From Akkermansiaceae bacterium (GTDB lineage: Bacteria > Verrucomicrobiota > Verrucomicrobiia > Verrucomicrobiales > Akkermansiaceae): 7,246 bases of DNA. Positions 1 to 6,476 of the stretch are shown here, in pieces. Each line of letters begins with the position of its first letter. The first letter of the stretch is position 1. The notes below the pieces were generated by a model that was given only the letters and a program-made list of their open reading frames with translations, was not told the DNA's origin and made no database searches. A program made the translations under genes and the position numbers. The DNA is taken from the NCBI GenBank assembly GCA_029287105.1, contig JARFRT010000593.1, forward strand, positions 1-7,246, in the 5' to 3' direction.

Positions 1-107
1 GCCTGATCTCGCTTACGCGTGATGATCACAGGATCATGATCCTCGCAAACCTGATTCATGGTAGCAGCGAGGTTCTCCCTGGCAGCGGTGTATGTCATGG
101 CTTTCAT
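1..107 (-). CDS. Phd/YefM-family antitoxin, N-terminal part (cut by window edge)
   Basis: Reading the minus strand from the ATG at 107 gives 35 codons that run off the left edge without a stop. The peptide begins MKAMTYTAARENL and continues with EDHDPVIITRKRDQ at residues 22-35. This is the N-terminal pattern of the Phd/YefM antitoxin family: a Tyr-x-x-Ala-Arg-x-Asn-Leu helix followed by a strand with Pro-Val-x-Ile-Thr-Arg. Family members bind DNA through this N-terminal domain, repress their own operon and neutralise a RelE/YoeB/Doc-type toxin through the C-terminus. That C-terminus and any toxin gene would lie to the left, outside the window. The ATG at 98 (Met4) is an alternative start. 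No Shine-Dalgarno sequence precedes either ATG. The gene is transcribed divergently from the rest of the window. Confidence 0.8.
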   Translation of the reverse strand, partial: MKAMTYTAARENLAATMNQVCEDHDPVIITRKRDQ

Positions 108-130
108 ATGGACAGGATAACGTCCATGTG
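105..130. promoter_or_regulatory. Palindromic operator candidate at the antitoxin start
   Basis: ATGGAC (108-113) and GTCCAT (122-127) form a perfect 6-base inverted repeat with an 8-base spacer. With one mismatch the arms extend to 9 bases, CATATGGAC at 105-113 against GTCCATGTG at 122-130. The site covers the candidate -10 box and the antitoxin start codon. This is where an autorepressing Phd/YefM protein would be expected to bind. That it is an operator is inferred from position and symmetry. Confidence 0.45.
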
Positions 131-142
131 GCGCATTGTCCA
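114..142 (-). promoter_or_regulatory. Candidate sigma-70-like promoter for the antitoxin gene
   Basis: On the minus strand, TGGACA (137-142; 5 of 6 to TTGACA) lies 17 bases from TATCCT (114-119; 4 of 6 to TATAAT). Only six bases separate the -10 box from the ATG at 107. If the promoter is real, transcription would begin at or beside the start codon, giving a leaderless mRNA and explaining the absent ribosome binding site. Consensus match and spacing are seen; activity is inferred. Confidence 0.4.
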
Positions 143-384
143 ATATTTTTTCTTATCGAACGTCCCACAGTGATTAAACCAGGGAGAATTCAATGATCAA
201 CTCGACGTTGAGGCCACTGATTAGGGATCCAAATTTATTCTCGCCAAAATGTGGATTTCACGCAATTGCTTGTGGATTCTTAGGTCTTTTCCCCTCACAA
301 ACTTTCAGCGTAGACTCTGAAAACAAACTGATACCCAGCCGGCAATCCAGCCCAATCATCACCCATCACCACCACAACACCATC

Positions 385-1254
385 ATGCCCAACCCATGGA
401 CCGGAGTAGGAAACCCCTACACACGCACAGAAATGCTCGAGCGCCTCCACGATACCCTTTCCAAAGGTGAATCCATCATCGCCGCTGGTGCGGGCACCGG
501 CATCTCGGCGAAGTTTATCGAAAAAGGAGGTGCCGATCTCATTATCATCTACAACTCGGGCCGCTTCCGCATGGCCGGCGCCGGCTCGACGGCTGGATTG
601 ATGTCCTACGGCGACGCCAATGCCATCGCCATGGAGATCGGCGAATTTGAAGTGCTACCCGTGGTCGAGGAAATCCCGGTGATCTGCGGCGTCCACGCCA
701 CCGACCCCCGACGGCGCATGTGGCACTTCCTCGGCCAGGTCAAGGACATGGGTTTCAGTGGCGTCAACAATTTCCCCACCCACACCATCGTCGATGGGCA
801 CTTCCGCCAGACCCTCGAGGAAACCGGCATGAGTGTGCAGAAGGAAGTGGATATGATCGCTCTCGCCCACAAGATGGATATGTTCACCATGCCCTACGTC
901 GTTACCGCCCAGGAGGCCAAGGACATGGCGGAGGCCGGTGCCGATGTGATTATTGCCCACGTCGGTTGTACCGTCGGGGGCTCAATTGGCGTGACCGACG
1001 CCACCGTTGGTATGGACGACGCCGTAGCTGCCACCCAGTCGATTTGCGATGCCGCCCACTCGGTGAACAAAGACGTCATGATCCTCAGCCACGGCGGACC
1101 AATCCTCAAACCGGAAGACGCCGCCTACGTCAACGAGCACACCGACGCCGTCGGCTTCGTCGGGGCCTCCAGCCTCGAACGTATGGCCGTGGAACAACCA
1201 CTCACTGAACTCACCCGACAGTTCAAATCGATCCCGGTGAAACGACTCAAGTAA
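385..1254 (+). CDS. PEP hydrolase family TIM-barrel protein (Tm-1 C-terminal-type domain)
   Basis: This 289-residue cytosolic protein has no signal peptide. It carries the conserved blocks of the phosphoenolpyruvate-hydrolase-like TIM-barrel family: AAGAGTGISAKFIEKGGADL (33-52), then YNSGRFRMAG (56-65), YGDANAI (75-81), an NFPT loop (129-132), GHFRQTLEETGM (138-149), a TPYV-like turn (MPYV, 169-172), SHGGPI (235-240) and GASSLER (260-266). The family is named from distant similarity to PEP-mutase-type barrels; the reaction of most members is unproven. The same domain forms the C-terminal half of tomato Tm-1, whose N-terminal half corresponds to the next gene. The ATG at 385 is chosen because family similarity begins at once (PNPWTGVGNPYTR). 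The frame stays open back to an ATG at 193, but the added 64 residues look non-coding. No Shine-Dalgarno sequence precedes 385. Confidence 0.88.
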   Translation: MPNPWTGVGNPYTRTEMLERLHDTLSKGESIIAAGAGTGISAKFIEKGGADLIIIYNSGRFRMAGAGSTAGLMSYGDANAIAMEIGEFEVLPVVEEIPVICGVHATDPRRRMWHFLGQVKDMGFSGVNNFPTHTIVDGHFRQTLEETGMSVQKEVDMIALAHKMDMFTMPYVVTAQEAKDMAEAGADVIIAHVGCTVGGSIGVTDATVGMDDAVAATQSICDAAHSVNKDVMILSHGGPILKPEDAAYVNEHTDAVGFVGASSLERMAVEQPLTELTRQFKSIPVKRLK

Positions 1255-1280
1255 CCCGGCTCCCCAGAGCCGCTCAGTCC

Positions 1281-1308
1281 CATTTTCCATTTCCCATTTC
1301 CTGCTTCC
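1281..1308 (+). repeat. Pyrimidine-rich heptamer tandem tract
   Basis: Four consecutive 7-base units (CATTTTC, CATTTCC, CATTTCC, TGCTTCC) fill the space before the Tm-1-like gene and end nine bases before its ATG. A short hairpin, CGGCT/AGCCG (1257-1261 and 1268-1272), precedes them. The units resemble those at 6645-6679, so this is probably one copy of a dispersed repeat family. Confidence 0.65.
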
Positions 1309-1317
1309 CATAAAACC

Positions 1318-2535
1318 ATGACCATCGCCGTTCTAGGAACCCTCGATTCCAAAGGCCACGAACATGCATTCGTTGCCGAGCTTATCCGTGATCGCGGGCA
1401 CACCCCCTTGCTCATCGATGTGGGCACGGGAGGCAAGCCACAGGTGACACCCGATATCTCACGCTTCGAGGTCGCGCAGTCGGCAGGGCTCGATCTGCAA
1501 CCACTCATCGACCAACAGGACCGAGGCGAATGTGTTGTCGCCATGTCCCAGGCGGCACCCGTCCTGCTCGCCCAACTCGCCGCGGAAGAAAAAATCCACG
1601 GCGTCATCTCGCTCGGCGGCGGCGGCGGCACCGCCCTTGGCACCGCCGCCATGCGCGCCCTCCCGGTCGGATTCCCCAAACTCATGGTCTCGACCCTCGC
1701 CAGCGGCAACACCGCGCACTACGTCGGAACCAAGGACATCACCATGATGCCGTCCATCGTCGATGTCGCCGGGCTCAACTCCATATCCAAGACCATCTTC
1801 ACCCGCGCCGCCGGCGCCATCTGCGGCATGGTGGAAGCGGAAATCGATGCGTCGGAAAACAAACCCCTCATTGTTGCCAGCATGTTTGGCAATACCACCG
1901 CCTGCATTAACATCGCCGCCAAGGTGCTTGAAGATGCCGGCTATGAAGTCCTCATTTTCCACGCCACCGGCACCGGCGGCAGAACCATGGAGTCGCTCAT
2001 CGAGAGCGGCATGGTTTCTGGCGTGCTCGACATTACCACCACCGAGTGGGCGGACGAACTCACCGGCGCCACCCTCAGCGCCGGTCCAACCCGCATGGAC
2101 GCCATGAGCAAAGCCAAGGTTCCCGCCGTCGTCTCGCCCGGTTGCCTCGACATGGCCAACTTCGGCGAGCGTGACACCGTGCCGGAGAAATTCGCCGACC
2201 GACACTTCTACATCCACAACCCCCAGGTCACCCTGATGCGCACCACCGCCGAGGAATGCGCCGAGTTGGGGAAAATCATCGCGCAAAAAGCCAACGCCAA
2301 CCCGGCACCCACCGCCATCCTCAATCCGCTCAAAACCGTCAGCGTCATCTCCGCGGAAGGCCAACCATTCCACGACCCCGAAGCTGACCAAGCCCTGTTC
2401 AACGCCATCCACCAACACGCCAAAGTGGAAGTCATCGACTACGACGAGGAAATCAACAGCGAGGTATTCGCCAAGGCCGCCGCCCGGAAACTGCTCGAAC
2501 TCATTCACGCAAGAAACAACACCCACCCGACGTAA
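1318..2535 (+). CDS. Tm-1-like ATP-binding protein (UPF0261 family)
   Basis: The 405-residue product matches the usual length and motif series of the UPF0261/Tm-1 family. Visible motifs are GTLDSKGHE (7-15), a glycine-rich SLGGGGGTALG loop (98-108), STLASGN (125-131) followed by YVGTKDI (135-141), DVAGLNSIS (149-157), SMFGNTT (188-194), FHATGTGGRTME (214-225), DITTTEWADEL (238-248), SPGCLDMANFG (273-283), YIHNPQVTLMRTT (298-310) and an INSEVFA segment near 379-385. In tomato Tm-1 the equivalent N-terminal domain binds ATP and interferes with tobamovirus replication proteins. The bacterial role is unknown and an enzymatic one is likely. It has no signal peptide, so it is cytosolic. It follows the PEP-hydrolase-family gene by 63 bases and precedes the propeller gene by 10, so co-transcription is likely. 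No Shine-Dalgarno sequence is seen. Confidence 0.92.
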   Translation: MTIAVLGTLDSKGHEHAFVAELIRDRGHTPLLIDVGTGGKPQVTPDISRFEVAQSAGLDLQPLIDQQDRGECVVAMSQAAPVLLAQLAAEEKIHGVISLGGGGGTALGTAAMRALPVGFPKLMVSTLASGNTAHYVGTKDITMMPSIVDVAGLNSISKTIFTRAAGAICGMVEAEIDASENKPLIVASMFGNTTACINIAAKVLEDAGYEVLIFHATGTGGRTMESLIESGMVSGVLDITTTEWADELTGATLSAGPTRMDAMSKAKVPAVVSPGCLDMANFGERDTVPEKFADRHFYIHNPQVTLMRTTAEECAELGKIIAQKANANPAPTAILNPLKTVSVISAEGQPFHDPEADQALFNAIHQHAKVEVIDYDEEINSEVFAKAAARKLLELIHARNNTHPT

Positions 2536-2545
2536 CCCTATTTCA

Positions 2546-3787
2546 ATGAAAACATTACTCCTGCTCCTCACCCCATTCCTCTTCGGCGCCGCCACCATGG
2601 CCGCTGCAGAGGCCAAGGAAGTCCCCGCGACCTCCGTCAGCTTCCAGAAAATCCTGATCCTCGACAAATTCATCAGCGAGGGTGCCTCCATCGGTGATAT
2701 CAATGCCGATGGAAAACCGGACATCGTCTCCGGCTCGCTCTGGTGGCAGGGGCCCGACTTCAAAAAATCCTTCGCCTACGCGCCCGTCAAGTTCTTCCCC
2801 GTCAAAGGCCCTGGGTTCACCGGATACTCCAATAATTTTCTCTCCTTCACCGCCCACATCACCCCGGACAAATGGATCGACATCGTCAGGGTCAGCCTGC
2901 CCGGCCTGCCCGGCGACTGGGCGATGAACCCCGGCGAAAAACCACTGCCTAACGACAACACCAAACACACCTGCACCCACGGCAAATCCCAGGACAACAT
3001 CTGCAATGAGTCCCCCCAACTCCTCAACGTCATCGGTGATGACAAACCCGAACTGCTCGCCTACAGCCACGGCCAGATTACCCTCGCCATCCCGAACCCC
3101 GACCCAACCAAACTCTGGCAAGTGCTGCCCATCTCCGCCAAGGAAAAACGTTTCCACAAATACACCCACGGCCTCGGAGCCGGCGATATCAATGGCGACA
3201 AGTTAACAGACATCCTGGAAAAAGCCGGCTGGTGGCAGCAGCCCGCCAATTGGGACAAAAAATCCCACTGGACATTCCACCCCTACCCGTTCGCGCCCAA
3301 ACAAGGTGGTGCCCAGATGTTTGCCTACGACATCGATGGCGATGGCGACAACGACGTCGTCACCGCGCTCAACGCCCACGCCTACGGAATCGCATGGTAT
3401 GAACAAATTAAACAGGAGGGTAAGATCACCTTCAAACAGCACACCATCCTGACCGACAAACCCGAGGGCAACCCGTACGGCGTCTGTTTCAGTCAACCCC
3501 ACGCCATGGCCTGTGTTGATATCGATGGCGACGGCATCAAGGACCTCGTCACCGGAAAACGCTACTACGGCCACAACGGCAAGGACCCGGGTGCCAATGA
3601 CCCCGCCGTCATCTACTGGTTCCGCGCCACCCGTCACAAAGACGGATCCGTCGAATTCGTCCCCCACCTGATCGATGACAACTCCGGCGTCGGCTGCCAG
3701 GTCGCCACCGCCGACCTCAATGGCGACAAAAAAACCGACATCGTCATCGGCAGCAAAAAAGGTGTGTTCGCTTTCATTCAGAAGTAG
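2546..3787 (+). CDS. Secreted FG-GAP/VCBS repeat beta-propeller protein
   Basis: The 413-residue product opens with a clear signal peptide: Lys2, a leucine-rich core at 4-13 and a probable cleavage after AEA (21-23). Five calcium-loop motifs of the FG-GAP type are seen: DINADGKPD (51-59), DINGDKLTD (214-222), DIDGDGDND (262-270), DIDGDGIKD (325-333) and DLNGDKKTD (390-398). Two degenerate blades fit at about 104-115 and 160-172. Spacing of roughly 50-65 residues suggests seven blades, as in integrin-alpha-like propellers. Trp-Trp follows the loop in two blades (66-67 and 229-230). An insert with two cysteines (C143 and C153) interrupts the early part. In PVC bacteria such proteins are exported and usually lack a known activity; binding of carbohydrate or protein is plausible. 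It starts 10 bases after the Tm-1-like gene and ends two bases before the sulfatase gene. Confidence 0.88.
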   Translation: MKTLLLLLTPFLFGAATMAAAEAKEVPATSVSFQKILILDKFISEGASIGDINADGKPDIVSGSLWWQGPDFKKSFAYAPVKFFPVKGPGFTGYSNNFLSFTAHITPDKWIDIVRVSLPGLPGDWAMNPGEKPLPNDNTKHTCTHGKSQDNICNESPQLLNVIGDDKPELLAYSHGQITLAIPNPDPTKLWQVLPISAKEKRFHKYTHGLGAGDINGDKLTDILEKAGWWQQPANWDKKSHWTFHPYPFAPKQGGAQMFAYDIDGDGDNDVVTALNAHAYGIAWYEQIKQEGKITFKQHTILTDKPEGNPYGVCFSQPHAMACVDIDGDGIKDLVTGKRYYGHNGKDPGANDPAVIYWFRATRHKDGSVEFVPHLIDDNSGVGCQVATADLNGDKKTDIVIGSKKGVFAFIQK

Positions 3788-3789
3788 TC

Positions 3790-5382
3790 ATGAAGGTACG
3801 ACGCTTCAGCCAATTTCGAAGCGCGCTTGCCTTCATCACATGTTTTGGTGCCGCTGGATACCTAACAACACAATCACAAGGTTCGGAAAAACCCAATATC
3901 ATCATCATCAATGCCGATGACTTGGGTTATGGAGATCTTGGTTGTTATGGTGCCACCCGAATAAAAACTCCCAACATCGATCGGCTCGCCAAAGGGGGTC
4001 GTCGTTTTACAGATGCCCACTCAGCCTCGGCTGTTTGCTCGCCATCACGCTACGGATTACTCACGGGAAGATACCCGCTGAGGAAAAATTTCTGGGGGCC
4101 TATCCCCCTCACGCAGCCGCTAACGATTGACCCGGCTCACCTGACCCTGGCATCGCTGCTCAAGGGCGCGGGTTACGACACCGCGTGTATCGGCAAATGG
4201 CACTTAGGCTTTGGCACCCAAAAGCCCGATTGGAATGGTGAGCTCAAACCCGGACCACTTGAGCTTGGGTTCGATTACTACTTCGGAATTCCAAGCGTCA
4301 ATAGTGGTCCACCATTCGTCTACGTGGAAAACCATCACGTCGTCGGAGCCGACCCCGCCGACCCGTTCATCTACGGCAAGAAATCTGTCACTCAACAATA
4401 CCCTGAAAAGAGCGGCTATGCAGGCATTGGCGGCGGCAAGGAAGCACATGAACTCTATGTCGATGAAATGATCGGGACGACGCTGAAAAACAAAGCGGTC
4501 GATTGGATTAAAAAACGAAAGAACTCGAAGCCATTTTTCCTCTACCTGGCCACCACCAACATTCACCACCCGTTCACTCCGGCCAAGCAATTCGTCGGCA
4601 CCAGTGATTGCGGACTCTATGGTGATTTTGTGCATGAACTCGACTGGATGGTCGGGGAAGTCCTCAGGGCCGTAGAAGAAATGAAGATGACTGACAACAC
4701 GCTCGTCATTTTCACCAGCGACAACGGCGGCATGCTGAATGTCACAGGACAAAAAGCGAGAAAAGCCGGACACGCCATGAACGGCGCACTCCTCGGCTAC
4801 AAGTTCGGCGCTTGGGAAGGTGGACACCGCGTCCCCATGATTGCTCGCTGGCCAGGAAAGATACCCGCAGGAACCACAACCAAACACCTCATCAGCCAGA
4901 TTGATCTCGCCGCCACACTCGCCGCTATCGTTGATCGACCACTCAAAGAAGGTGAAGCCGTGGACAGCGTCAATCAGCTTCAGAACCTCACAGGATCATC
5001 GAAGATGCCAGTTCGTAAAACTCTCATCATTTCTCCCAATAGCCCCAAACACCTGACCGTCCGACACGGAAAATGGGTCTACATCCCCAGCCGCGACGAG
5101 GGTGGGTTTCAGGGTAAAAAACTGGGCAATCATCTCTTTGCCGGTGCCGCAGCGCTCCCATTCTCTGGAAAATCCAACTCAGATGTCGTGAATGGCAAGA
5201 TTCGACCCGACGCCCCGCCTGCCCAACTCTACGATTTGGAAGCAGACCCCTATCAAACCAAAAACCTCTACTCACAGCACCCCGAGACCGTATCCGAACT
5301 CAAGGCCATCCTGAAGGGTTATCGCACCAAAATCCCACCCACTCAACCTGTCGGCTGGATCAATCTTAAACAAAAGATGTAG
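3790..5382 (+). CDS. Secreted sulfatase (type I, formylglycine-dependent)
   Basis: This 530-residue hydrolase should remove sulfate esters from a sugar or polysaccharide outside the cytoplasm. A signal peptide is visible: KVRR at 2-5, a hydrophobic stretch at about 12-26 and the mature start near SEKPN (32-36). The active-site signature C83-S-P-S-R87 (CxPxR) marks Cys83 for conversion to formylglycine. Other family residues are D43-D44 (metal), GKWHLG (135-140, with K136 and H138), H259-H260, D311-N312 in TSDNGG (metal) and K338 in the YKFGAWEGGHRVP block. The C-terminal LYDLEADPYQTKNL (480-493) is typical of arylsulfatase-A-like proteins. The substrate and S1 subfamily cannot be read with confidence. 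A maturase (FGE or anSME) is needed but is not in the window. Only two bases separate it from the propeller gene, yet it is noticeably more AT-rich than its neighbours. Confidence 0.96.
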   Translation: MKVRRFSQFRSALAFITCFGAAGYLTTQSQGSEKPNIIIINADDLGYGDLGCYGATRIKTPNIDRLAKGGRRFTDAHSASAVCSPSRYGLLTGRYPLRKNFWGPIPLTQPLTIDPAHLTLASLLKGAGYDTACIGKWHLGFGTQKPDWNGELKPGPLELGFDYYFGIPSVNSGPPFVYVENHHVVGADPADPFIYGKKSVTQQYPEKSGYAGIGGGKEAHELYVDEMIGTTLKNKAVDWIKKRKNSKPFFLYLATTNIHHPFTPAKQFVGTSDCGLYGDFVHELDWMVGEVLRAVEEMKMTDNTLVIFTSDNGGMLNVTGQKARKAGHAMNGALLGYKFGAWEGGHRVPMIARWPGKIPAGTTTKHLISQIDLAATLAAIVDRPLKEGEAVDSVNQLQNLTGSSKMPVRKTLIISPNSPKHLTVRHGKWVYIPSRDEGGFQGKKLGNHLFAGAAALPFSGKSNSDVVNGKIRPDAPPAQLYDLEADPYQTKNLYSQHPETVSELKAILKGYRTKIPPTQPVGWINLKQKM

Positions 5383-5392
5383 CTCAAATATC

Positions 5393-5457
5393 AATACCAT
5401 GTGGATATCGCATAGGAAGATGTGGATCGATTTCTGTGGTATTCCCGCAAAATACCA
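5393..5457. repeat. Direct and inverted repeats in the leader of the Dabb gene
   Basis: The 90-base gap after the sulfatase gene holds AATACCA (5393-5399), TGGTATT (5437-5443) and AATACCA (5451-5457). The middle copy can pair with either flanking copy; the right-hand pairing makes a 7-bp stem with a 7-base loop. ATGTGGAT occurs twice, at 5399-5406 and 5420-5427, exactly 21 bases apart. A third TGTGG is at 5435-5439. The pattern could be a protein-binding site or alternative RNA hairpins; there is no T-run to mark a terminator. Function is inferred only. Confidence 0.4.
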
Positions 5458-5472
5458 ACCAAAATCAATCTT

Positions 5473-5772
5473 ATGACCAGACACTTCGGAGTATTCCAAT
5501 TTAAAACAGACATAAGCGAGGAACAGATCGACGAATCCTTTGCCGCCCTTGTTGATCTCAAAAACAAGATACCCGGTCTGCAAAGCGTCGAGCATGGCCC
5601 GTATAAATCCGACGAAGGACTCAACGACGGATTCACCCACGGATTCATCATGACCTTCGACTCCCCCGAATCCCGCGACGCCTACCTCCCCCACCCCGAC
5701 CACCTGAAAGTCGTCGACCTCGTCCAGCCCCGGCTCGAGCGTATCGTCGTGTTCGACTTTGACGTCAACTAA
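5473..5772 (+). CDS. Dabb (stress-responsive alpha/beta-barrel) domain protein
   Basis: A 99-residue cytosolic protein that is a single Dabb domain, a ferredoxin-like fold that dimerises into a barrel. It has the family pattern: RHFGVFQFK at 3-11 with the conserved early His4, an EEQID helix (16-20), VEHGPYKSDEG (39-49), FTHGFIMTF (54-62) and YLPHPDHLKVVDLVQP (71-86) containing the HPDH motif. Members include stress-induced plant proteins, polyketide cyclases and many unassigned bacterial proteins often found beside sugar-degradation genes. No specific reaction can be assigned. The frame opens earlier at 5422, but the 17 added residues overlap the repeat-bearing leader and precede the usual family start, so 5473 is preferred. 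The 12-base gap to the DUF1080 gene suggests the two are translated from one mRNA. Confidence 0.85.
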   Translation: MTRHFGVFQFKTDISEEQIDESFAALVDLKNKIPGLQSVEHGPYKSDEGLNDGFTHGFIMTFDSPESRDAYLPHPDHLKVVDLVQPRLERIVVFDFDVN

Positions 5773-5784
5773 CTGCCATCGCCC

Positions 5785-6417
5785 ATGAAACGCATCCCAC
5801 TCCTGATCTTCGCCCTGTCCACGCTCTCCATCTCCGCTGAGGGGCCGGGAAAAACCATCGATCTCTTCGACGAAAAATCCCTGACAGGATGGAAAACCGT
5901 CAACCCGGCATTCGCCAAGATGTGGTCCGTGGTCGACGGCGTGATCACCGCAGGAGACGGACAGAAAAAAATCCCCGCCAACACCTACCTCGCCACTACC
6001 AAGGAATACGCCGACTTTGAATTCCGCTGCCTGTTCCGCATCTCCGGCGACCACCAAACCGGACTGATCAACTCCGGCATCCAGTACCGATCGATCATCA
6101 AAGGCAAAAAAATCATCGGCTACCAGGCCGACATCGGCAAAGGCTACTGGGGCGACATCTACGACGAACACCGCCGCGGCAAACTCGCCCAAGGCGACCT
6201 CAGCACCCTGAAACACATCCTCAAGGAGGACGGCTGGAACTCCTACATCATCCGCTGTCAAGGCAACCATCACGAACTCTACATCAACGGCGTCAAAACC
6301 GTCGACTACACCGAAAAGGACCCGAAAATCCCCGCCCAAGGCGTCATCGCCGTCCAGATCCACTCCGGCGGCAAAGCCAAAGTCGAGTTCCGCAACATCA
6401 CCGTCGAGGAACTTTAA
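5785..6417 (+). CDS. Secreted DUF1080 / 3-keto-disaccharide hydrolase family protein
   Basis: A 210-residue single-domain protein with a signal peptide (KR at 2-3, hydrophobic core 4-17, cleavage near SISA at 15-18). It has the DUF1080 (concanavalin-like jelly-roll) pattern: TIDLFDEKSLTGW (24-36), WSVVDGVIT (47-55), a TTKEYADFEFR strand (71-81), TGLINSGIQYRS (92-103), GYQADIGKGYWGDIYDE (112-128) and the C-terminal GVIAVQIHSGGKAKVEFRNI block (186-205). The family includes enzymes that cleave 3-keto-glycosides after oxidation of the sugar at C3. Many PVC members are known only from sequence, so substrate and even activity are uncertain. It is probably exported to the periplasm or beyond. It follows the Dabb gene by 12 bases, and a dehydrogenase that could supply oxidised sugar begins 275 bases downstream. 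Confidence 0.92.
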   Translation: MKRIPLLIFALSTLSISAEGPGKTIDLFDEKSLTGWKTVNPAFAKMWSVVDGVITAGDGQKKIPANTYLATTKEYADFEFRCLFRISGDHQTGLINSGIQYRSIIKGKKIIGYQADIGKGYWGDIYDEHRRGKLAQGDLSTLKHILKEDGWNSYIIRCQGNHHELYINGVKTVDYTEKDPKIPAQGVIAVQIHSGGKAKVEFRNITVEEL

Positions 6418-6443
6418 GCTTCAAACTCCAAGTTCCAAAAACC
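6416..6443 (+). repeat. Heptamer tandem tract starting in the DUF1080 stop codon
   Basis: Four 7-base units (AAGCTTC, AAACTCC, AAGTTCC, AAAAACC) run without a break from the last two bases of the TAA stop. The last unit is the most degenerate. Sequence and period resemble the tracts at 1281-1308 and 6645-6679, though the unit is A-richer. Confidence 0.5.
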
Positions 6444-6476
6444 AACCAAGACAGGCTACTTCACATATCCTCCGCA

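Noticed and set aside
22..37. ATGATC/GATCAT inverted repeat with a 4-base spacer
   Set aside because: It lies inside the antitoxin coding sequence and the bases encode conserved residues there, so chance symmetry is the simpler explanation.
266..316. Promoter for the PEP-hydrolase-family gene (TAGACT at 311-316 and TTG-containing boxes near 266-275)
   Set aside because: No -35 match occurs at 16-18 bases from the -10 candidate, so no promoter could be placed with confidence.
1257..1272. CGGCT/AGCCG hairpin after the PEP-hydrolase-family gene as a terminator
   Set aside because: The stem is only 5 bp with a 6-base loop, no T-run follows, and it lies between two genes expected to be expressed together.
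1459..2763. 434-codon open frame on the minus strand opposite the Tm-1-like gene
   Set aside because: It lies antisense to a strongly supported family protein, spans the boundary into the propeller gene, and its glycine/valine/histidine-rich peptide is the usual by-product of C-ending codons on the other strand.
4204..4887. 227-codon open frame on the minus strand within the sulfatase
   Set aside because: It is fully antisense to sulfatase coding sequence that contains conserved catalytic residues; no family resemblance.
5272..6363. 363-codon open frame on the minus strand across the sulfatase end, Dabb and DUF1080 genes
   Set aside because: It covers three well-supported genes and two gaps, is rich in Val/Asp/Gly/Phe as expected for an antisense shadow, and shows no domain pattern.
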